DNA of 64,000 nucleotides from Clostridia bacterium (GTDB lineage Bacteria; Bacillota; Clostridia; Oscillospirales; Acutalibacteraceae), in NCBI GenBank assembly GCA_017623615.1, contig JAGAOT010000013.1:102254-166253 (forward strand). Direction: 5' to 3'. The translations under genes were made by a program, and so were the position numbers. Of this stretch, positions 13,632 through 23,525 are shown one piece after another. Numbering within the stretch: the first letter of the stretch is position 1; every line of letters starts with the position of its first letter. The notes under the pieces are model-generated. The model was given only the letters and a program-made list of their open reading frames with translations. It had not been told where the DNA came from and made no database searches.

Positions 13632-15926
13632 TTGAATAAATTATCTCCCAAAAGCAGGATGCTTTACAGAGTGCTTGCTGTGTTTTTACTGCTTTCGGTC
13701 GGCATTTTCGGCATAACCTCGGTTAACCTTGCGAGAATCCAGCTTATTGACAGCGAGCGTTATAAAGAGCAGGCGGAGAAAAATCAGCTTCACGACACAG
13801 AGATATCCGCACAGCGCGGAATAATCTATGACACAAACGGCACGGTGCTTGCGCAGAGTGCCTCCGTGTGGAAGGTTTATATAAGACCCAACAAAATAAC
13901 AAACGAGGATTTCAAAAACGACCTTTGCAGAAAGCTTTCGGAGCTTACGGGCGTTGAAATTGAAAGCATAAAAGATAAGGCGGACAGAAACGGCTATGCC
14001 TATCTTGTTGTTAAAAGACAGATTGAGCTTGAAGAAAAGGAAAGAATTTCCGAGTTTTTAACTCAGTACTATACATACAACGAGATTGAGGATGTCGGCG
14101 ACGGTATACTCAAAAACGTTGAAAAAAAGATTTACTACAGCTCAGCAGTAGGTCTTGACCCCGACGTTAAACGCTATTATCCCTACGGTACGCTTGCTTC
14201 GAATGTTATCGGCTTTACGGGCACGGACGATATCGGCAGGTCGGGAATAGAGCTTAAATATGACACAACTCTCACCGGCACACCCGGCAGAATAATAACT
14301 GCTCAAAACGGCAAGAGCGATATTATGAGCCAGGAGTTTGAAACAATCTATGATGCAACGCAGGGCACGGGGCTTGTGCTCACGATAGACGAGGTTATCC
14401 AGAGATATCTTGAGGATTCGCTTGAGCAGGCGTATGTTGATTCAAAGGGTGTCGGCGCATACGGAATTGTTATGGATGTTGACACGGGTGCAATTCTTGC
14501 AATGGCTTCCATGCCGAATTATGACCTTAACAGCCCGCAGTCGCTCACAGACGAAGAAAAGACCGCTCTTGAAACGGAATATGAAAACATTGACGAACGC
14601 AACAAGGCGCGCAACAATCTGCTTTATTCCCGCTGGAGAAACTTTATCGTCAGCGACACATATGAGCCCGGCTCCGTTTTCAAAATCATTACAGCCGCGG
14701 CTGTTCTTGAAGAAAATGTTGCAACCATTGACACAACCTACAGCTGTTCGGGCAAAATTCAGGTTTCCGACAGAACGATTAAATGCCACAAGCGAACAGG
14801 TCACGGAATGCAGACGTTCAAAGAAGGTCTTATGAATTCCTGTAACCCGTTCTTTATAACCGTCGGTCAAAAGCTCGGTCAGGAAAAATTCTTTGAATAT
14901 TTTGAGGCATTCGGATTTACCGAGAAAACGGGCATCGACCTGCCTGCAGAGAGCAGCCCCGTTGCGGGAGTTACATACCACTCGCTGGAAAGCATGGGTA
15001 TTGTTGAGCTTTCAAGCTCCTCGTTCGGTCAGTCCTTCCAGGTTACGCCCATTCAGATGATAACCGCTATGTGCGCCATTGCCAACGGCGGCAAGCTGAT
15101 GACACCTTATCTTGTTGCAAAGCAGCTTGATGAAAACGGAAATGTTATTAAAGAAACAGAGCCTACGGTAAGGCGCCATGTTGTTTCCGAAAAAACCGCT
15201 GCAGCCGTTGCCGAAATGATGGAAGCGGTTGTAACCACGGGTACGGGTAAAAACGCCTATGTTGCGGGCTACAGAGTGGCGGGCAAAACGGGCACATCGC
15301 AGAAGCTCGCAAGCGAAAGGGGCAAATATGTTGCTTCATTCGGCGGCTTTGCGCCTGCTGACGACCCTGAAATAGCCGTGCTTATTCTTATCGACGAGCC
15401 CGTCGGTCAGTATAACGGCGGTCAGATTTGCACACCCGTTGCGGCTCAGGTGGTTGAAAAAACGCTTGAATATATGAACGTTGAAAGACAGTATACCGAA
15501 AAAGAGCTTGAATTGCTTGACACAACCGCGCCGAATCTTGTCGGCAGCACCGTCAGCGATGCTCAGGCTTTGCTTGAAAGCTCAGGCTTCGAGGTTAAAA
15601 CCGTCGGAAGCGGCGAAACGGTTACGGCGCAGATGCCTGCATATAACCAAACAATGCCGCAAAACGGAATAATAGTGCTTTACACGGAAAATGATGCGCA
15701 GCGAGTAACGGTAACCGTTCCCGATTTGAGAATGATGACCGTTTCGCAGGCGAATAAATATGCCCTTGCGGCAGGTTTAAATATTAAGATATCAGGCAAT
15801 GCTTTGAATACGGGAGAGCTTATTTCCTATGACCAGAGCGTTGAGCCCGGTGAAGAGGTTGAATACGGAAAAACCGTTACGGTTTATTTTAAATCCAATA
15901 CCAACGTTAACGACCTCGCAGATTAG
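13632..15926 (+). CDS. spoVD: Division/sporulation penicillin-binding protein with PASTA domains (SpoVD/PBP2B type)
   Basis: A 764-residue class B penicillin-binding protein: transpeptidase that cross-links septal or cortex peptidoglycan outside the membrane. Order: short cytoplasmic tail, one membrane helix (about residues 14-31), dimerisation domain with RGIIYDTNG, transpeptidase domain with S348-V-F-K, SCN and K552-T-G, then two PASTA repeats (about 630-692 and 693-758). The start is TTG 13632 behind AAGGAGGAAG. Two PASTA domains occur in both PBP2B and SpoVD; position next to ftsL suits either. It is separated from ftsL by ~200 bases holding a hairpin and a promoter-like element, so it may be tuned separately. 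Confidence 0.9.
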   Translation: MNKLSPKSRMLYRVLAVFLLLSVGIFGITSVNLARIQLIDSERYKEQAEKNQLHDTEISAQRGIIYDTNGTVLAQSASVWKVYIRPNKITNEDFKNDLCRKLSELTGVEIESIKDKADRNGYAYLVVKRQIELEEKERISEFLTQYYTYNEIEDVGDGILKNVEKKIYYSSAVGLDPDVKRYYPYGTLASNVIGFTGTDDIGRSGIELKYDTTLTGTPGRIITAQNGKSDIMSQEFETIYDATQGTGLVLTIDEVIQRYLEDSLEQAYVDSKGVGAYGIVMDVDTGAILAMASMPNYDLNSPQSLTDEEKTALETEYENIDERNKARNNLLYSRWRNFIVSDTYEPGSVFKIITAAAVLEENVATIDTTYSCSGKIQVSDRTIKCHKRTGHGMQTFKEGLMNSCNPFFITVGQKLGQEKFFEYFEAFGFTEKTGIDLPAESSPVAGVTYHSLESMGIVELSSSSFGQSFQVTPIQMITAMCAIANGGKLMTPYLVAKQLDENGNVIKETEPTVRRHVVSEKTAAAVAEMMEAVVTTGTGKNAYVAGYRVAGKTGTSQKLASERGKYVASFGGFAPADDPEIAVLILIDEPVGQYNGGQICTPVAAQVVEKTLEYMNVERQYTEKELELLDTTAPNLVGSTVSDAQALLESSGFEVKTVGSGETVTAQMPAYNQTMPQNGIIVLYTENDAQRVTVTVPDLRMMTVSQANKYALAAGLNIKISGNALNTGELISYDQSVEPGEEVEYGKTVTVYFKSNTNVNDLAD

Positions 15927-15945
15927 GACGGTAGGAGGACAGAAG

Positions 15946-17385
15946 ATGAAACTTGATTTAATTGCCAAGGATTTGGGGGTTGGCATAAGCTTCGGTGAAA
16001 GAGAAGTTGCCTTTATAACGGATAATTCCGCAAAGGTAAGCGAGGGGTGCGTGTTTGTCTGCATAGAGGGCAAGCGTTTCGACGGTCACACAAAGGCGCA
16101 GGAAGCGATTGAAAACGGCGCGGCTGCGGTTATTGTTCAAAAAGACCTCGGCTTGGATTGCCAGATTCTTGTTGAAAACACAAGAAGCGCCTATGCGCTG
16201 GCGTGTGCGGCGTTTTTCGGTCACCCCGAAAGAAAGCTTAAAATAATCGGCGTTACGGGCACCAACGGCAAAACAACATCGTGCTTTATTCTTAAATCCG
16301 TTCTTGACGGAATGGGTCACGAAACGGGTCTTATCGGCACGGTTAAAAACATTGTCGGCAAAAAAGAGTATCCCGCCGCGCTCACAACGCCCGATTGCTA
16401 TGAGCTTTATTCGCTTTTCAGCGAAATGGTTGAATGCGGCTGTGAATACTGCGTTATGGAGGTTTCATCTCAAGCGCTTGACCAGCACAGAGTTGACGGC
16501 ATTCATTTTGATGCCGCAATCTTCACAAATCTAACACAAGACCACCTTGATTATCACGGAACTTTTGAAAACTACAGAGCGGCAAAAAGAAAGCTTTTCG
16601 AAAACGCTTCGCTTGCCGTTGTCAATATTGACGATGCAAATGCAGAATATTTAACAAACGGCGCGGGCTGTAAAACCGTAACATTTTCCGTTAACGGCGA
16701 CGACTGCGACTATTCTGCAAAGAATATCAAAATTTCTTCTGCGGGCGTTAAGTATATTATGGTTAAAAACGGCAATATCGGCAGAGTCAGCTTTGCTGTG
16801 CCGGGCAAATTCTCCGTTTATAACTCAATGGGTGCGGCTGTGTGCCTTGCGGAAATGGGGCTTGATTTTAACGCGGTTCTTGATTCTCTTGCACTCTGCA
16901 CGGGTGTGCCCGGCAGAATGGAGGTTGTGCCCGCCGACAAGCCCTACACAGTTATAATCGACTATGCGCATACACCCGACGGGCTTGAAAACGTGCTCAA
17001 CTGTGTCCGCGAAATAACCGACGGCAGAGTTATCTGCGTTTTCGGCTGCGGCGGTGACAGAGATAAAACAAAACGCCCGATAATGGGCGAGATTGCTGCG
17101 CGTCTTGCCGATGTTGCGGTTGTAACCTCGGATAACCCGAGAAGCGAGGACCCCGAAACGATAATCGAGGATATAACGGCGGGAATCGGCGGCAAGAGCA
17201 ATGCAAAAATTATTGTTGACAGCGACAGAAAGAGCGCAATCAAAAAGGCTCTTGAAACCGCGCGTGAGGGCGATGTGATTGTTCTTGCGGGCAAGGGTCA
17301 GGAAACCTATCAGATTCTTGCAAGCGGCAAAATCCACTTTGACGAGCGCGAGGTTGTTGCAGAAATACTTTCCGAAAAGGCGTGA
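15946..17385 (+). CDS. murE: UDP-MurNAc-L-Ala-D-Glu:meso-DAP ligase
   Basis: A 479-residue Mur ligase that adds the third amino acid to the UDP-muramyl peptide in the cytoplasm. It has the ATP site GVTGTNGKTT near residue 103 and DNPR at residues 396-399, the motif associated with meso-diaminopimelate rather than lysine. ATG 15946 follows TAGGAGG; a longer in-frame extension would run back into the PBP gene and was rejected. Length fits MurE. The wall is therefore probably the meso-DAP type. Confidence 0.95.
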   Translation: MKLDLIAKDLGVGISFGEREVAFITDNSAKVSEGCVFVCIEGKRFDGHTKAQEAIENGAAAVIVQKDLGLDCQILVENTRSAYALACAAFFGHPERKLKIIGVTGTNGKTTSCFILKSVLDGMGHETGLIGTVKNIVGKKEYPAALTTPDCYELYSLFSEMVECGCEYCVMEVSSQALDQHRVDGIHFDAAIFTNLTQDHLDYHGTFENYRAAKRKLFENASLAVVNIDDANAEYLTNGAGCKTVTFSVNGDDCDYSAKNIKISSAGVKYIMVKNGNIGRVSFAVPGKFSVYNSMGAAVCLAEMGLDFNAVLDSLALCTGVPGRMEVVPADKPYTVIIDYAHTPDGLENVLNCVREITDGRVICVFGCGGDRDKTKRPIMGEIAARLADVAVVTSDNPRSEDPETIIEDITAGIGGKSNAKIIVDSDRKSAIKKALETAREGDVIVLAGKGQETYQILASGKIHFDEREVVAEILSEKA

Positions 17386-17390
17386 AATAA

Positions 17391-18749
17391 ATGATACCCC
17401 TTAAATTTAAGGAAGCCGCGGCGGCTGTTAAATCAACAACCGAGCTTTGCGGCAGCTTTGACAGTGTTTGCACAGATACAAGAAAAATAACGCAGGGATG
17501 CTTGTTTGTCGCTATCAAGGGCGAAAACTTTGACGGTCACGACTTTGCAAAAAAAGCTGTTGAAAGCGGAGCCGAGGCAGTTGTCTGCGAAAGGGACTGC
17601 GGTTTGGGCGACAGACAGATTCTTGTTGAAAGCACCCGCCTTGCTTTGCTTGACCTTGCGGGATATTACAGAAGCCTTTTCAAAATCCCCGTTATCGGAA
17701 TAACGGGAAGTGTAGGCAAAACAACAACAAAGGAAATGACCCACGCGGTTATGTCCTCAAAATATAACACCCTCAAAAACGAGGGCAATCTCAATAACGA
17801 AATCGGCGTTCCGCTCACGCTTTTCAGGCTTGATGAAACTCATGAAGCGGCAGTTATTGAAATGGGAATGAGCGGTTTTGACGAAATTTCGCGAATGACC
17901 AAGGCGGTCAGACCTGATGCTGCGATAATCAGCAACATCGGCGTTTCGCATATCGAGCATCTCGGCTCGCGCGAGGGTATTTTGCGCGCAAAGCTTGAAA
18001 TTCTTCACGGAATGAAGCCTGACGCACCCGTTATTTTAAACGCGGATGACGATATGCTCATAACCGTGCGCCCCGATGCGCATCCCGTAATTTATTACGG
18101 AATTGAAAATGAAAAATCTATATTTAAGGCATTTGAAATAACCTCCAAAGAAAACGAAACCGAGCTGACTGTCGGTTTCAACGGCGGTTCGGGCAGGGTG
18201 AGCCTGCCTTTCCCGGGCCGCCACAATGTCTACAACGCGCTGGCGGCTGCTGCAGCGGGCTCTCTTTTCGGTATTGAGCCTATGGATGCTTTTGAAGCAC
18301 TCAAAGCCTATGTTCCCGCAGGCATGCGCCAGAGAATCAATAAAAAATTCGGCATGACCTTTATCGAGGATTGCTACAACGCAAGCCCCGATTCGCAGGC
18401 AGCAGCTCTTGCCGTGCTCGGCAGCATGAATGCCGCGCGCAAAATTGCTGTTATCGGCGATATGCTGGAGCTTGGTGCTGTCAGCGAAAGTGCCCATTAT
18501 GATGTTGGCAGAAAAGCGGCAGAAAACGGAGTTGATGCCGTGTTTACTTACGGTGAGCGCGCTGTGCAAACCGCCAAAGGTGCTTCGGACGGTGAGGTTA
18601 AGCTTGTCAGAAGCTTTCTTGATAAAGAGGAGCTTTCAAAGGAGCTTATCGCTTTTCTTGAGCAGGACGATGCCGTTTTGTTCAAGGCAAGCAGGGGAAT
18701 GAAGCTCGAAGAAGTTATTTTCTCGGTCTACGAGGCTCTTGAAAAATAA
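17391..18749 (+). CDS. murF: UDP-MurNAc-tripeptide:D-Ala-D-Ala ligase
   Basis: A 452-residue Mur ligase that completes the pentapeptide precursor by adding D-Ala-D-Ala. The ATP loop is GITGSVGKTTTK near residue 105, followed by the conserved TxxNxNNEIGVPLT region and FIEDCYNASPDS. The N-terminal domain resembles that of the adjacent MurE (SDTRKI and GENFDGHDFA motifs). It begins five bases after the murE stop with a weak ribosome binding site, so translational coupling is likely. Confidence 0.96.
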   Translation: MIPLKFKEAAAAVKSTTELCGSFDSVCTDTRKITQGCLFVAIKGENFDGHDFAKKAVESGAEAVVCERDCGLGDRQILVESTRLALLDLAGYYRSLFKIPVIGITGSVGKTTTKEMTHAVMSSKYNTLKNEGNLNNEIGVPLTLFRLDETHEAAVIEMGMSGFDEISRMTKAVRPDAAIISNIGVSHIEHLGSREGILRAKLEILHGMKPDAPVILNADDDMLITVRPDAHPVIYYGIENEKSIFKAFEITSKENETELTVGFNGGSGRVSLPFPGRHNVYNALAAAAAGSLFGIEPMDAFEALKAYVPAGMRQRINKKFGMTFIEDCYNASPDSQAAALAVLGSMNAARKIAVIGDMLELGAVSESAHYDVGRKAAENGVDAVFTYGERAVQTAKGASDGEVKLVRSFLDKEELSKELIAFLEQDDAVLFKASRGMKLEEVIFSVYEALEK

Positions 18750-18764
18750 TAACGGGAGGAAAGA

Positions 18765-19799
18765 ATGAATACCGCTGCTGTGATTTTGATTGCGGGGGTT
18801 GCCGGCTTTGCGGTTACGGGCGCTTTGGGATTTATAATGATTCCTTGGCTGAGGAAGCTCAATTTCGGGCAAACTATTCTCGATATCGCCCCCAATCGGA
18901 GCGGCAAGCGGACCACTCCCACCATGGGCGGCTTTATGTTCATAATAGGCACATGCGCCGCCATTCTTCTTGCTGTTGCAACGGATAAACTTACGGGCGG
19001 CGACATAGCCGCATCGGGCAGCCTTTTGCCCGAAGAAATGTATACAAAGCTTTGGAGCGGAGTTGTAATGGCTCTTGCTTTCGCTCTTATCGGTTTTGTT
19101 GATGACTACATCAAGGTTGCCATGCATCAAAATCTCGGGCTCACGGTAAAGCAGAAAACCGTTATGCAGTTTTTTGTAAGCCTTGCGTATCTTACGGGGC
19201 TTTATATGGGCATGAACGGTGCGCCGCATATGTTTATTCCGTTTGTCGGAGCCGTTGAAACGGGATTTTTTCATTGGATTTTCGGAATTGTTATGATTTA
19301 TGCCGCAGTTAATGCCGTCAATTTAACGGATGGGGTTGACGGCTTATGCGGCAGCATTACTCTCACAACCGCGGTTTCAATCGGCGTTATAGCCGCGCTC
19401 AAAGGATTTTTCGGCTTTTCAATGGCTGCCGCCGCGCTTGCGGGCGCATGCCTCGGTTTTGTCCTTTGGAACAAAAAACCCGCAAAGGTCTTTATGGGCA
19501 ACACGGGCTCAATGTTCCTCGGAGGAATGGTTGTTGCGCTTGCGTATGCAGTCGGCTGTCCGCTGCTTCTTCTTTTGGCGGGCATCGCTTATGTGATTGT
19601 GGGCGCATCCGATATTTTACAGATAGTTTACTTTAAGAAAACGGGCGGCAAAAGGCTTTTTGAAATGGCTCCCGTTCATCATCACCTTAAAATTATCGGT
19701 TGGAGCGAAAAGAAAATCGCTCTGGTGTTTACCGCCGTCAATGTTCTCGGCGGGCTTGCGGCAGTTGCCGTTATAAATTACAGCGGATATATTCTTTGA
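18765..19799 (+). CDS. mraY: Phospho-N-acetylmuramoyl-pentapeptide transferase
   Basis: A 344-residue polytopic membrane enzyme that transfers phospho-MurNAc-pentapeptide to undecaprenyl phosphate, making lipid I. The signature segments are present: RTTPTMGG, FVDDYIK, NAVNLTDGVDGL, GNTGSM and the PVHHHL loop. About ten hydrophobic helices fit the family. GGGAGG precedes the ATG. In most clusters murD follows directly; here ftsW does. Confidence 0.97.
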   Translation: MNTAAVILIAGVAGFAVTGALGFIMIPWLRKLNFGQTILDIAPNRSGKRTTPTMGGFMFIIGTCAAILLAVATDKLTGGDIAASGSLLPEEMYTKLWSGVVMALAFALIGFVDDYIKVAMHQNLGLTVKQKTVMQFFVSLAYLTGLYMGMNGAPHMFIPFVGAVETGFFHWIFGIVMIYAAVNAVNLTDGVDGLCGSITLTTAVSIGVIAALKGFFGFSMAAAALAGACLGFVLWNKKPAKVFMGNTGSMFLGGMVVALAYAVGCPLLLLLAGIAYVIVGASDILQIVYFKKTGGKRLFEMAPVHHHLKIIGWSEKKIALVFTAVNVLGGLAAVAVINYSGYIL

Positions 19800-19812
19800 A
19801 GGAGGGGGAAGC

Positions 19813-21063
19813 TTGAAGCAGGAAATCTTGGCGCACTTCGGTGTGTATTATCTGATAAAAGATTTGTTTACCCGCAAAAAGAAGCTTCGCGATTTGTTTG
19901 CCGCGGGTCCTTTGGACATAACCTTTTTGGCGCTTGTTATCGCGCTGCTGACAATAGGCATAATAATGATGTTTTCGGCAAGCTATGTTAACGCATGGTA
20001 TGATGCCGATGCGAAAAACGACCCGTATTATTACGTTAAAAAACAGGTGTTTTATGCAATACTCGGCGTTGTGCTGATGATTGCGGTTTCATATGTCAAG
20101 CCCGATGTTTTCAGAGATGTTTCGGGTGTTGTTATGATTATTGCAATTCTGCTTTTGCTGTATGTGCTCATTAATCCCTATGAGGTGCCAGGCAAAGAGC
20201 AGTTCAAGCGCTGGATGTGGGTGCCCGTTATCGGCACGTTCCAGCCGTCGGAAATAGCAAAGCTTGCGCTGATAATGTTTTTGGCGTTCAGCATGGAACG
20301 CCACCACAAAAAGATTGAAAAAAACGCATGGATGATTGTTCCCTACGGCGTAATCATAGTTATGGTCTGCGCTCTTGTTTATGCGGAAAACCACGTTTCG
20401 GGCACTCTTCTCATCCTCGGCATCGGCGTTGCGATGATGTTTTTCGGCGGCATAAAAATGCGCTGGTTTGTTGCGGGTGCAGTGATTGTTGCCATTGTGG
20501 GCATATGGTTTGTGTTTAATGCTGATAAATTCCTTGAAGGCTATGCAAGCGAAAGAATTAGAATTTGGCTAAAGCTCCTCTTCGGCGAGGAATTAACGGC
20601 AGCGGAAACAAGGGGCTCGGGCTGGCAGAGCCAGCAGTCGCTTTATGCGATAGGTTCGGGCGGCCTTTTCGGGCTCGGCTTCGGCAATTCAAAGCAAAAG
20701 CACATGTATCTTCCCGAGCCGCAAAACGACTTTGTTTTTGCTGTTGTATGCGAAGAACTCGGCTTTATCAGAGCCCTTCTTATAATATTGCTTTTTATCC
20801 TGCTTGTCGGCAGAGGATTTATAATCGGTCTTCGCGCAAGGAGCAGATATGAAGCTCTGCTTGCAATGGGCATAAGCTTCCAGGTCGGCTTGCAGGCGGC
20901 GTTGAACATCGCCGTTGTAACCGCAACCGTACCCAACACGGGCATAAGCCTGCCGTTCTTCAGCTACGGAGGCACGGCTCTTGTTATTTTGCTTTTTGAA
21001 ATGGGAATTGTTCTTTCAATATCAAGAAACAGCGAAAGGAAAATCAAAAATGCTCGAAAATAA
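19813..21063 (+). CDS. ftsW: SEDS peptidoglycan glycosyltransferase FtsW/SpoVE
   Basis: A 416-residue SEDS-family membrane protein that polymerises lipid II together with its class B PBP partner at the division site (or in the spore cortex if this is SpoVE). About ten helices are seen, with MFSAS near the first loop, QPSEIAKLALI, the PEPQNDFVFAVVCEELGF segment and the final ISLPFFSYGGTALV. The start is TTG 19813 behind GGAGGGGGAAG. The N terminus has an extra basic ~30-residue cytoplasmic tail. It overlaps murG by 14 bases. Confidence 0.93.
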   Translation: MKQEILAHFGVYYLIKDLFTRKKKLRDLFAAGPLDITFLALVIALLTIGIIMMFSASYVNAWYDADAKNDPYYYVKKQVFYAILGVVLMIAVSYVKPDVFRDVSGVVMIIAILLLLYVLINPYEVPGKEQFKRWMWVPVIGTFQPSEIAKLALIMFLAFSMERHHKKIEKNAWMIVPYGVIIVMVCALVYAENHVSGTLLILGIGVAMMFFGGIKMRWFVAGAVIVAIVGIWFVFNADKFLEGYASERIRIWLKLLFGEELTAAETRGSGWQSQQSLYAIGSGGLFGLGFGNSKQKHMYLPEPQNDFVFAVVCEELGFIRALLIILLFILLVGRGFIIGLRARSRYEALLAMGISFQVGLQAALNIAVVTATVPNTGISLPFFSYGGTALVILLFEMGIVLSISRNSERKIKNARK

Positions 21064-22171
21064 ACGCATTCTTATCGCAACCGGCGGCACGGGCGGCCAC
21101 ATTAACCCCGCTCTCGGCACTGCCGGCTACATAAAGGAAAAAAATCCCACCGCCGAAATAGTATTTGTCGGCACGGCGGATAAAATGGAAGCCCGCCTTG
21201 TTCCCGAGGCAGGCTACGAACTGCGAACAATCCAAATAAGCGGCTTTTGGAGAAGCTTTTCTCCCGAAGCGATAAAGCACAATATCGGCACGGTTTCAAA
21301 GCTGCTCAAAGCATCGTCGCAGGCAAAAAAGATAATTCAATCCTTCAAGCCTGACCTTGTGATTGGCTTTGGCGGCTATGTCAGCGGCCCCGTTCTGCGA
21401 ATGGCGGCAAAAATGGGAATACCCACCGCAATCCACGAGCAGAATGCGTTCCCCGGTGTCACAAACAAGGCTCTTGCGGGCAAGGTTGACAGAGTAATGC
21501 TCACCGCAATTCAGGCTGAAAAGCATATTAAGCCCAAAAATCCTTGCGTTCTCACGGGTCTGCCCATACGCGGCGATATCCTTAAGGGTGACAGAGATTT
21601 TGCAAGGGCAGAGCTTGGTTTAACGGATAAGCCCCTTATTCTTTCAATGGGCGGCAGCCTCGGCGCAAAGCCCGTGAACGATGCGGTAAAAGGTCTTATT
21701 CTTAATAAATATAAGGATAACGACTGCGTATTTCTTCATGCAACGGGCAAAAACAGCGACAGATTTAAAGAAGAGCTTGAAGAAAACGGCGTTGATTTAA
21801 AGGCGAATCCTCATATCAGAATTGTTGAATATATTGATATTCCCAAGTGCCTCCCCGCGGCGGATTTGGTTATAGGCCGTTCGGGCGCACGCACATTGAG
21901 CGAGCTTCAGGCGCTCGGCAAGCCGTCAATACTTATCCCGTCGCCTTATGTTACCGAAAATCACCAGTATCATAATGCAATGGCTTTGGTTGAAAACGGA
22001 GCGGCGGAAATTCTTGAAGAAAAAGACCTTACTCCCGAAAGCCTTACGGAAAGAGTGAATGCTCTTTTGAAGAACAAAAACAAGCTTTCCGAGATTGGAA
22101 AATGCGCCAAAGAAATGGCTGTTCTTGATGCAACGGAAAGAATTTATCAGACCCTTTGTGAGATAGTTTAA
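21050..22171 (+). CDS. murG: Undecaprenyldiphospho-muramoylpentapeptide GlcNAc transferase
   Basis: A 373-residue GT28 glycosyltransferase that converts lipid I to lipid II on the inner membrane face. GGTGGH lies at residues 12-17, and FGGYVSGP, HEQNAFPG, GGSLGA and the UDP-GlcNAc-binding GRSGARTLSE segment follow. ATG 21050 was chosen because GAAAGGA precedes it and the protein then begins just before the GGTGGH loop; the longer frame would run far into ftsW. Confidence 0.96.
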   Translation: MLENKRILIATGGTGGHINPALGTAGYIKEKNPTAEIVFVGTADKMEARLVPEAGYELRTIQISGFWRSFSPEAIKHNIGTVSKLLKASSQAKKIIQSFKPDLVIGFGGYVSGPVLRMAAKMGIPTAIHEQNAFPGVTNKALAGKVDRVMLTAIQAEKHIKPKNPCVLTGLPIRGDILKGDRDFARAELGLTDKPLILSMGGSLGAKPVNDAVKGLILNKYKDNDCVFLHATGKNSDRFKEELEENGVDLKANPHIRIVEYIDIPKCLPAADLVIGRSGARTLSELQALGKPSILIPSPYVTENHQYHNAMALVENGAAEILEEKDLTPESLTERVNALLKNKNKLSEIGKCAKEMAVLDATERIYQTLCEIV

Positions 22172-22206
22172 TCACAAAACCTTCGCTTTTTGAATACTAT
22201 GGAACA

Positions 22207-22243
22207 GAGCAGTATTAAATGCTCCCTTTATTTTCAAAGGAGC
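22207..22243 (+). promoter_or_regulatory. Alternative hairpins masking the murA ribosome binding site
   Basis: GCTCCCTTT (22221-22229) can pair with AAAGGAGC (22236-22243), hiding the Shine-Dalgarno sequence. An upstream GAGCA (22207-22211) can instead pair with TGCTC (22220-22224), which would free it. The two folds are mutually exclusive. The pairings are visible; regulation is inferred. Confidence 0.4.
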
Positions 22244-22250
22244 GTGGGTT

Positions 22251-23507
22251 ATGAAAAAGATAATTGTCAACGGCGGCAATCCGCTTTGCGGAAGCGTTGA
22301 TTTGCAGGGCTCCAAAAACAGCGCATTGCCGATTTTGGCGGCAGTTGCCGCGGCGGACGGAATCAGCGTTATACATAACTGCCCCGACCTGACAGATGTT
22401 ACGGCGGCATTAAAAATACTTGAACATATCGGCTGTAAGATTAAGCGCGAGGGTCATACTGTTATTGCGGATTCCTCATGTGCAAACCGCTTTGACATCC
22501 CCGAAAGCCTGATGCGCGAAATGCGTTCCTCAATCGTGTTTCTCGGCGCGCTGCTTGCGCGTTTTGGTAATGCGTCGGTATCCTCGCCGGGCGGATGCGA
22601 AATCGGGCTTCGCCCCATTGATTTGCATTTAAACGCTTTACGCAACATGAATGTTCAAATCAGCGAAAGAGGCGGCAGACTGAATTGCAAGGCAGCGCAA
22701 GGCATTAACGGCGGCAATATCAGCCTTTCTTTTCCGAGCGTCGGAGCAACGGAAAATATCATGCTTGCTTCGATGAGTGCAAGGGGCGAAACGGTTGTAA
22801 CCAACGCCGCAAGAGAGCCTGAAATAATTGACCTTGCAAGCTTTTTGCAAAAATGCGGAGCGAAAATAAGCGGTGCGGGTCAAAGCGTTATTCGCATTAA
22901 TCCGCCCGAAAAGCTGACGGGCGCGGAGCATACGATTATTTCCGACAGAATTGTTGCGTCAACCTTTATGGCGTGTGCGGCATCGGCGGGCGGCAAAATA
23001 GCGGTTAGCGGAGTTATCCGCGAGCATCTTGACCCTATAATACCCGTTTTTGAAGCGGCGGGCTGTGAGTCGGATTTCAACGGCAGAGAGCTGATTTTTA
23101 AAGCACCGAGCCGTGTTTCAAGAGTGAAATCAATCAGAACAATGCCTTATCCGGGCTTTCCGACGGATTCGCAGGCGATAGTCATGGCTATGCTTGCCAA
23201 GGCAAAAGGAACAAGCGTTATAACGGAAAAGATTTTTGAAAACAGGTTCAGGCATGTGCCGGAGCTTGTCAAAATGGGTGCGGACATAAGAGTTGAGGAC
23301 GGCTGTGTTGCAGTCGTCGAGGGTGTTGAAGAGCTTCACGGCGCAAAGGTGACTGCCTGCGATTTGCGGGGCGGAAGCGCGTTGGTTGCCGCGGCTTTGG
23401 GTGCCGCAGGCAAAACGGTTGTTGAAGAAATTCATCACATTGACAGAGGGTGCGAGGCGATTGAAAAAAGCCTTACCGCTCTCGGTGCAGATATAAAAAG
23501 AGAATGA
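22251..23507 (+). CDS. murA: UDP-GlcNAc 1-carboxyvinyltransferase
   Basis: A 418-residue EPSP-synthase-fold enzyme that makes the first committed peptidoglycan precursor from UDP-GlcNAc and PEP. Lys22-Asn23 in GSKNSALP and the catalytic Cys116 in SPGGCEIGLRPIDLH are present, so it should be fosfomycin-sensitive. The end of the protein is the usual EIHHIDRGCE region. A murA inside the division cluster, between murG and ftsQ, replaces the murC/murB of many clusters. A hairpin may cover its ribosome binding site. Confidence 0.95.
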   Translation: MKKIIVNGGNPLCGSVDLQGSKNSALPILAAVAAADGISVIHNCPDLTDVTAALKILEHIGCKIKREGHTVIADSSCANRFDIPESLMREMRSSIVFLGALLARFGNASVSSPGGCEIGLRPIDLHLNALRNMNVQISERGGRLNCKAAQGINGGNISLSFPSVGATENIMLASMSARGETVVTNAAREPEIIDLASFLQKCGAKISGAGQSVIRINPPEKLTGAEHTIISDRIVASTFMACAASAGGKIAVSGVIREHLDPIIPVFEAAGCESDFNGRELIFKAPSRVSRVKSIRTMPYPGFPTDSQAIVMAMLAKAKGTSVITEKIFENRFRHVPELVKMGADIRVEDGCVAVVEGVEELHGAKVTACDLRGGSALVAAALGAAGKTVVEEIHHIDRGCEAIEKSLTALGADIKRE

Positions 23508-23525
23508 AAATGGCGGGATTGGAAA

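Noticed and set aside
22251-23507. Fosfomycin-resistant MurA
   Set aside because: The catalytic Cys is present at residue 116 in the normal GGC motif, so no resistance substitution is visible.
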